64,000 bases of DNA from Artemia franciscana. Taxonomy: Eukaryota; Arthropoda; Branchiopoda; Anostraca; Artemiidae. Numbering within the stretch: position 1 is the stretch's first letter; every line of letters begins with the position of its first letter. The stretch is from the NCBI RefSeq assembly GCF_032884065.1, contig NC_088866.1, positions 53,700,068 through 53,764,067 on the forward strand, in the 5' to 3' direction. The translations under genes and the position numbers were made by a program. Below the pieces are notes generated by a model. It was not told where the DNA came from. It was given only the letters and a program-made list of their open reading frames with translations, and ran no database searches. Shown here in pieces: positions 56,681 to 64,000 of this stretch.

Positions 56681-57660
56681 GCTTATTATGCTGATCTAAA
56701 TATACAACGTTAACTAAGTGTAATTTTATCCATCGAAGGTAATACTAAACTTGCCTGATTTTTCAAAAAAGGGAGAAATACCCCCTAAAAGTCAAGGAAT
56801 CTTAATGGAACTCACTTCCTCAGATTCAGCGTACTCTAGAATCCTACCAAAAAGATTGGAGGGCTTCAAGTCCCCCTCGCACGCCTCTTTTTTCGGCAAA
56901 GTTGTTGAATCAAAATTGAAATAGCCGTTTTGCTCTGAGGGGTGAACTTTTCAGGGGAAATTTTATATGGGAGAGAATTTGCCAGCATTTCTTTAAGCAA
57001 CTCCTATTATTTGTCTTAATTTATCTTTGCCAACTCAATTTTACATGAGGAGATGTTAGTGGTAATTGGGTTGGATAAATTTTTACCAGGATTGGATTGT
57101 CTAGATGATCTTTCCATGGAAGGAGAGCTGGATTTCTTAGCATTATTTAAAAAACAGTCAGTAATTAAATTTAAAAAAGCAAGCTTTTTCAACTGAGAGT
57201 AATGAGTAACATTGAAGCTTAAAACAAACAGAAATTATTAAGTGTATGAGAAGAGTTGCCCCCTTTTCAATATCTTGTTCTTTATGTTGAAGTTTGACTT
57301 TTTGTCCCAATTCTTCAACAGTGACTCCTGAAACATAAGGTTTGGTTTATTAGAGCAATAAGAAGCTTTTTTAAAAGTACTAAAAACTTTATCGTGAAGA
57401 GCAAGGAATTTAGGAGGGATCAACCGCCCTCATATACGTAATATTTTGTCTTCGATTTACGTTTTAATGTTGCTCCTTACTTTCAGTAAAAATAACATGT
57501 TTTAGAACTTATTAGAACAATAAGAAGCTTTTTTAAAAGTACTAAAAACTTTATCGTGAAGAGCAAGGAATTTAGGAGGGATCAACCCCCCTCATATACG
57601 TAATTATTTTGTTTTCGATTTAAGTTTTAATTTTGCTCATTACTTTCAGTAAAATAGAAC
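56680..57660. repeat. Dispersed repeat, copy 3, with a 160-bp tandem duplication at its end
   Basis: 56740-56900 shares CCCTAAAAGTCAAGGAATCTTAA and TTGGAGGGCTTCAAGTCCCC with the 46130 copy. The last 160 bp are duplicated head to tail (57341-57500 and 57501-57660), both from ATTAGA-CAATAAGAAGC to CTTTCAGTAAAA. The two copies differ at only a few positions. Confidence 0.8.
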
Positions 57661-58400
57661 ATGTTTTTTTTTTTTTTACTTAATCTTAAGTTGAACCAAT
57701 ATAGACAGTAGTATAAAAATCATTTACAATAATCTTTTTCTTTTTTTTACTGAGGATTGTTAAAGTCTAATACTAAAAATTTCCTAGAAACCGTTTTTGG
57801 TATTCTTCAGTTTTCTTTTTTCTCTTCTCAGAAGGTCTTTTTTGGATGATTTTCTTCTTTCATTTTTGGCTTAAACGAAAGCTTTTCAGTTTTCCAGTGT
57901 TCTTAAATTTAACAGCAAATTAAACACTTGAAAATATTTTTACAAATTCTTTACTGTTTCATACAGAACGCATTCTTTTAGTTTATTTTTACTGGGTTTC
58001 TTCAGTTCTAACCTTATACAAAAAATATGATTATATAAGATATTATATAAGAAATATAAATCCCCTCCCCCCTAAAAAAGTCTTTTGTCTTCATTTTATT
58101 GCATGTTGCTCATTTTAAGCTGCCAATTTGATCTTATATATAAAAAGAGAGAGCTTTCATTTCTTATATAGTTAAAGATAATCTTTATTTTAAGGCTTTA
58201 TAAGTCCAGAAAATAACTTTTCAGGTATGGTCTTTAAAATCAAGCGATTTGACTTGAATTGTTAGCGCTTGGTCAAAAATTTAAACTATAAGCCATCCAA
58301 TTACCAATTTGCTATGAGGAATATGATATCATTTTGGAAAAACAATAAACCAATATAGGACCGGGTTGGATCAGTACAGGATCTGTACAAGACACTAGGG
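57660..58400 (+). other. PDE6D intron 1, nothing recognised
   Basis: AT-rich with T runs. No coding or structural signal supported. Confidence 0.6.
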
Positions 58401-58408
58401 TATATAGC

Positions 58409-58752
58409 ACTACGAAAGGTACCCTCTGGCAATATCTGCAGTTAAATTAAAGGGGAAGCTTAAGAAGGGTAAGTGCTTATCAGCTACTTTTGACGCTGAT
58501 AGACATCAGGAGAGAAATGTCCCAGGAATAGTCGGAGATGAGATGGGAAGGCTCGGAATGTATAAATTTGTAGGCAGATTGATTGATAAAAAAAATAGGT
58601 TTGAAGTAGCTGAAAAAAGCTTTGGAGAGAAATTTTTTAATACTAACTTACTAGCAACAACTCACTGTAGCACCAAGCCACCTTTGGCTCATACAGCTCT
58701 GCGTGCTCCCCCTCATCCTATTCAAAGCCGAACTCTTTATTGCCTCCCATAA
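58409..58752 (+). CDS. Unidentified open frame in PDE6D intron 1
   Basis: After a TAG, the frame is open for about 114 codons. The first part has protein-like composition (AISAVKLKGKLKKGKCLSA, DADRHQERNVPGIVGDEMG, LGMYKFVGRLIDKKNRFEVA, EKSFGEKFFNTNLL). The last 30 codons run into the dispersed repeat at 58650. The first ATG giving the full C-terminus is at 58543. I recognise no family. A transposon remnant is the likeliest explanation. No TRIM23 or PDE6D homology. Confidence 0.25.
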
Positions 58753-58870
58753 AGCTTCAATTTCCTTTAAATCCTTTTTTATGACCTCTTCCTTCCCCTT
58801 TTGGGATGATCTGCTGTTCATTTAGCCCCAGATGGGAGAGCCAGAAACAGGTTTTTTCTCAGGGGGGGGG
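58650..58870 (+). repeat. Dispersed repeat copy (family with 28650 and 43390)
   Basis: It opens with ACTCACTGTAGCACCAAGCC, then TTTCCTTTAAATCC and ATGACCTCTTCCTTCCCCTTT. The same boxes occur in the 43390 copy and its right flank. Confidence 0.6.
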
Positions 58871-59640
58871 GCAAATGTAGACTGTCACTTCCTGCTTCGC
58901 CAACAGTACTTCAAATATTTTAATTCTTGCCCATAAATATTATAATTTTAGCTTTTTTGCCGCCCCCCGCCTGGGGTGCTTGCCCCTCTTTGCCGAAAAT
59001 AGATGACGAAAATGCACAATACTTTGTAATTCTTTATCTCCAAAGCACAGTTAGATAAGATATTTATTTTTTTAAATTGCTATTTCAAACCCACAAAGAG
59101 CTGAATTTGGACTTCGGAGTCGACAAATCATATGGTTACGTGAAAACTGGCAAAAATGCAAAAATAGCAACGAAAAAAAATCATAATGAATATAAGTCAA
59201 TAATTGAACTGTAAAAAGTCAAAAAGCTAAAAAGGTAAAAACAGGTCAAACTGAACTTAAACAAATACAAGTTAGATTTTTTTTGAAAGGGACAGAAAAA
59301 AAGTGGGGGGGGGGCAAAATAAGTGAATAAATACAAAAGAGAACGAGATATAAATATATATATGTATAAACTAAAAGGGACACTAAAAACTTGTAAATAG
59401 TTGTAACTGCATAAAGTTACAAACTTGTAACTGCATAAAGTCAATAAAAGAGTTGAGAAGATAAAAACTGGTCAAAAAAGGGGGAGGGGACAAAATAAGT
59501 GAATAAACGCAAAAAAAGAGAACGAAATATAAAATATATACAAATTAAAAGGGACACTAAAAAACGAGTAGGGGAAGGGGGTAAAGCAAACAAATAAGTT
59601 CAAGAACCTGGGTAGCACCATCAACCAATAAAAAAAGAAG
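58871..59640 (+). repeat. PDE6D intron 1: short direct repeats
   Basis: AAAAAAGTGGGGGGGGGGCAAAATAAGTGAATAA at 59297 and AAAAAAGGGGGAGGGGACAAAATAAGTGAATAA at 59475 head two copies of about 100-180 bp, both running to AAAAGGGACACTAAAAA. ACTGCATAAAGT occurs twice near 59406-59440. No gene. Confidence 0.65.
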
Positions 59641-60720
59641 AAACTAGTGGGATATTCTATTCAATTTAGGGGGCAAATTTTTTTTTCATATCTGGAAGTA
59701 ACGCAGCGAATAAGGGGACAAAACAGGAATGGGCTCAGAAACAGCTCGAGGCGGCTGTATTCTGGGTGGGGAGCGACGTTTGGAGAAAACACTTGCCGTC
59801 CGAGGGTTTGTTGTTGCATATTTTGCAAAATGAAGGACCAACGAAACCCTCCTTCGCTTAAATGTTTCCAAACTATCTTTTTTTAGTAGCAGAGAGTATT
59901 TCACCTTGCCTTCATTGAAAATTATTCGCAAGGCTCTTTTTTGGATTGTATTAGTTTTTACCGATCCTTTGTGAGAGATACCAGGTTACCAAACTGGACA
60001 AGCATATTCGAGATGGAGGCAGACAAAAGACGTGTAAATCTTTAAGGAATGGGAAGGGGGACGCTAATTTCTTTTTTAGGAGCTTAAGGAGGGTGATAGA
60101 CACATTTGCTCTGCGGATTATGTCTTTGACGTAGATATCCCACTTTAAGTTTAAAGAAATTTTGATACCGAGTAATTTAAATGAGGTCAGAAATTTTGGG
60201 AGGGATAGGATTAAGAAAACAGGACGAGGATTCGAGAAAACAGATTGGCATTATCATGGACTTAGAGGGGTTTTACTGTCATGTCGAAATCCAAGGCCGC
60301 ATCTCTAATTTTATTGAGGATACTCATAGGATTTCTCATTAAATTTCTGATGCAAGTTTCAACAACCGTTAGGTCATCAACATTTCCATTGGTCAGGAAA
60401 TTCCTTCGTGAGGCTACTAATCTTGACTGAAAAAAGGAGGAGACCTAGGAGTCCCCTCCTTGACCTACATAACTAAAAAAAAGGAGGGGACAATGGCATA
60501 CCTTTGGGTATGCCATTGTGGACAGGGAGACGATTTGAATAATGATTCAAATCTGCGATCTATTTGACAACCTGCGATCTATTTTTTAGGAAGGATGCAA
60601 CCATTTTCACCAGTAAGGGATCAATGTTGAACTTGGTGACAAGTTTTTCAACTAAAATATTGTGGTTAATTAGGTCAAATGTTTTCTGAAGATCAGTGGA
60701 AATTGAATTCAGCTAGGTAT
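59640..60720 (-). pseudogene. Decayed CR1/jockey-like LINE reverse transcriptase
   Basis: The minus frames give, in order: ISTDLQKTFDLINHNILVEK (the RT box with catalytic Asp), FNIDPLLVKMVASFLKNRSQ, VHNGIPKGMPLSP (the QG-PLSP box), FLTNGNVDDLTVVETC (degraded YADD box) near 60390, and the C-terminal ALRIIFNEGKVKYSLLLKKD at 59931. Several stops and frame changes separate them, and a G-rich stretch near 60440-60480 is duplicated. The order confirms an RT running right to left, antisense to PDE6D. Neither a 5' part nor a poly(A) tail was identified. Confidence 0.75.
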
Positions 60721-62468
60721 TAGGCTTTCACCTTTCTTTTATTATAACCATAAAAAATAATATCGAACCACGTTTCCTGTACAGCTTTAGTATACGGTTA
60801 ATCAAATGAATACCTAGAAATATCCTAAGACTGCAGTAAGGAATTCCGAAAAAAACTAAAGTTTGGTCAAAGAGAGAAGGATTTTGAATAAAAGGTTTCT
60901 GGAGTGGGGGTCTAAGATCTATCAATCTTGGGACTGATATCCCTTACAAGGACAATTGTAAAGTAGTGAAATTATTTGAGCATTAACAAGAGATACGAAG
61001 TGTAGGCTCTGGATGAAACTGCTGAGGATGTTCATGTTATAACTAGACGATGTGATAATTAAATATCATATTGAATGAATTAGAAACCAAATTATCTAAA
61101 AATTGAGTGGTTGTCTTACAACTTACAAAATGCACTAGATGTAGCAATTTTCTTTCAAATGAGCCTTTAAGCAGCTCTCATATGATGTTCCAGTGCCCCA
61201 CTAGCAACAAAGAGAACACAAGGTACATAAAGTGCTACCCATGTAAATAAAAGTGACTTTCCTTGTTGTTCATGGTGGGGGTTGTTCTTTTCCCGTATAG
61301 GGTTTTCGTCAATGGTTATTCCAATGTGTAATTTTCGTTTCAATCTAACTTTATAATTTTTACTATTGGGATACTCACTATTGAAATAATACTCACCATT
61401 GATCAGTCAGCTGCAAATGACAATTTTTTCTCTGTAGATAGTTTTTTTTTTTAAATATTCTTTGAAATTTTTGGTTATAAAATTTCAGGTATTGCTGCAA
61501 CCATGATATGCTGTATGATATCACTGTAAAGGGTCACGTTGGCAGAAAGGTTAAGATTGTCGGGTCTTACTTTTTCTTTATTTTTTCTTACTTATAAACC
61601 ATAATTTTCACGATCCAGCTGGGGCTAATCCAAAGCAGGACATCTTCAGAAGGAATTGAGAGAAGTCACAAAGAAGTATTTGTAGGAGGTTGAAACTTCA
61701 TTGTAGAGAGGAAATAGTGAATATATGAACAAAGTGAGACGAAAAGAAGAATGTGCTGCTGTGTAATCCAGAGATTGCTTGGCACTGTGATGAGTTGTTA
61801 GAAGCAGTAGGTACTTTGAAAACAGCGAAAACGGATTTAGGCCTCAGCTGCCGTACGCAGGGAAATGACAGATTTGTGCTTGACGAAATATGACTCTTTT
61901 TGCTTGTTTTTAAATATTGTAATTTTTTTCTATGGTTCTGTTTCTTGAATAGACAACTAAGCTATTTAAGCTAGAAATAGGAACTTTTTAAAAGTAATTT
62001 GGAACCTTGGGCATTGCTGTAGGCTATACAGATATAACAAAAAACAACAAGGACAAAAAATGATACTAAGTTCAAACACACATAGGATTTTGTCGCTATT
62101 TTCAATTAGAAATTTATTTAAGATATCCCATAAAGTTGTTAAGGAAACTTTAAAGGTTTTTATAGTCTATTACTAAAAAAATCTATAGGATGTATAGAAG
62201 AATTTTCAAGTTGAAAATAAAATATTGCCCCAAGCTGCTAAGCAGGAGGTGAAAAAAAATTAAGATATATCAATGGTTTCTAATTTTTATCATAAAATAC
62301 GGTCGATTTTATCTTTTTTTGTGTTTATATCCACCCCCCTCCCGCCCTGAATAAAATCCCGAGTAAGTGCCTGTTGGGATATATATGCATGCATTAGTGT
62401 TTTCTGTTTGCGTCTTTTGGAAAATCTGTTCATTCGGTTACTCCTTATTTTTTTTTGTTTTCTTTCAG
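60721..62468 (+). other. PDE6D intron 1, last part, no gene recognised
   Basis: A C run at 62334-62339. The intron ends in the acceptor TTTTGTTTTCTTTCAG. An acceptor-donor pair at 61489-61549 is discussed under rejected items. Confidence 0.6.
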
Positions 62469-62531
62469 AAATTGGCTTCGCTTAGTCGATGTAGACTCAG
62501 GAAATGTTCTTTGGGAAGAAAGCAAGGATAT
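62469..62531 (+). CDS. PDE6D: PDE6D second coding exon
   Basis: This 63-bp exon has acceptor CTTTCAG and donor GTAAGT. With the two carried bases it encodes INWLRLVDVDSGNVLWEESK plus D, leaving AT for the next exon. Human PDE6D reads [21 protein letters not shown] here: the NW, the acidic-Gly turn and LW all match. This is the first beta-hairpin of the immunoglobulin-like sandwich. The phase agrees on both sides. Confidence 0.96.
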
Positions 62532-63040
62532 GTAAGTGTTTTTACAGTTATATGAAACTGACTGTGTCTGTCAACTGTGCAATTTAAGCTGACTGCATTC
62601 TTGTTAAAGGAGAAAACAGAAATCATAACAAAACCTAAAGGATTTTTTTCCCTGTTACTATCAAATGAAATTAGATATTCTTATAATCTTTCTCTAACTG
62701 CCAGAATACATTGCTAATGTCAAAAATTAAAGTGAAATTAGCATAGTTGGTGTAATTGGCAAAACTAGTGTAGTAACAAGTGTCTGATCTCAGTTTCTGA
62801 AAAAGGAAATTGCCAAGTTGCCAAGAAATGCTAAATGTAATTCGTAATGTAAACGTAAATGCTAAAGTTGAGTGCCAAAATATAAATAAAATTGTCAGTC
62901 CTAGAGTTAAAGGGCTGTTTTATTTTTGTGTTGGCCTGCCACACACTCCCTAAAAAAATTCAAAAGGTTCAAAGTGCTTATAATATTTGTGTAAAATATT
63001 AATACTCTGCTTATATTGGTGTTTTATTGGTAAGCAATAG

Positions 63041-64000
<960 letters not shown>

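Noticed and set aside
61489-61549. Possible extra PDE6D exon: acceptor TTTCAG, 61 bases, donor-like AAGGTTAAG
   Set aside because: Its length breaks the reading frame, and exon 55262-55365 joins 62469 directly with matching phase and unbroken homology across the junction.

Overview
This is a eukaryotic, AT-rich, intron-rich and repeat-dense chromosomal window. Exons are short (about 60-420 bp), introns run to several kilobases, and splice sites are ordinary GT/AG. The two recognisable host genes are animal genes. Gene content, intron style and the non-LTR retrotransposon families suggest an arthropod. The dispersed repeats look to me like those of the brine shrimp Artemia or another branchiopod crustacean, but that is recollection and not something the window proves.

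Gene 1 (+, 7738-38129) is the 3' seven coding exons of a TRIM23 (ARD1) orthologue, an E3 ubiquitin ligase with a fused ARF-type GTPase domain. The exons join with consistent phases into about 490 codons: pre-B-box linker, two B-boxes, coiled coil, then the full ARF domain to the stop. The RING exon(s) were not found and probably lie upstream of base 1. Gene 2 (+, 55262-63202 and beyond) is the 5' part of a PDE6D/PrBP (prenyl-binding protein, PDE delta) orthologue. Three exons encode 101 residues and the rest lies past the right edge. The genes are co-oriented and about 17 kb apart. Both belong to ARF/ARL-family GTPase biology.

Everything else is repeats and intron. 1-1.4 kb: LINE with a zinc-knuckle ORF1 and the start of an endonuclease ORF2 (-). 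1.46-1.74 kb: RTE-like LINE tail. 1.8-4.56 kb: a dispersed repeat followed by a tandem array. 4.57-6.5 kb: a second, unrelated tandem array with CTA-rich segments. 6.6-7.33 kb: foldback element. TRIM23 introns hold an endonuclease-only RTE-like LINE (8.16-9.64 kb), further RTE-like fragments (11.4, 13.2, 17.8, 20.3 and 36.2 kb), a ~2 kb foldback with a LINE fragment inside one arm (17.46-19.49 kb), TA microsatellites and several local duplications. Two of these copy the 3' ends of TRIM23 exons. 38.2-55.2 kb is intergenic, with hairpins, dispersed repeats, another foldback and a decayed LINE endonuclease. PDE6D intron 1 carries a tandem duplication, an unidentified ORF and a decayed CR1/jockey-like LINE (-).

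I saw no rRNA, convincing tRNA, CRISPR or prokaryote-type operon. Nothing in the window supports a wholly new multi-gene system. The most unusual signals are the repeated exon-end duplications in TRIM23, the interrupted foldback, and a perfect 17-bp-stem palindrome inside a LINE coding region.
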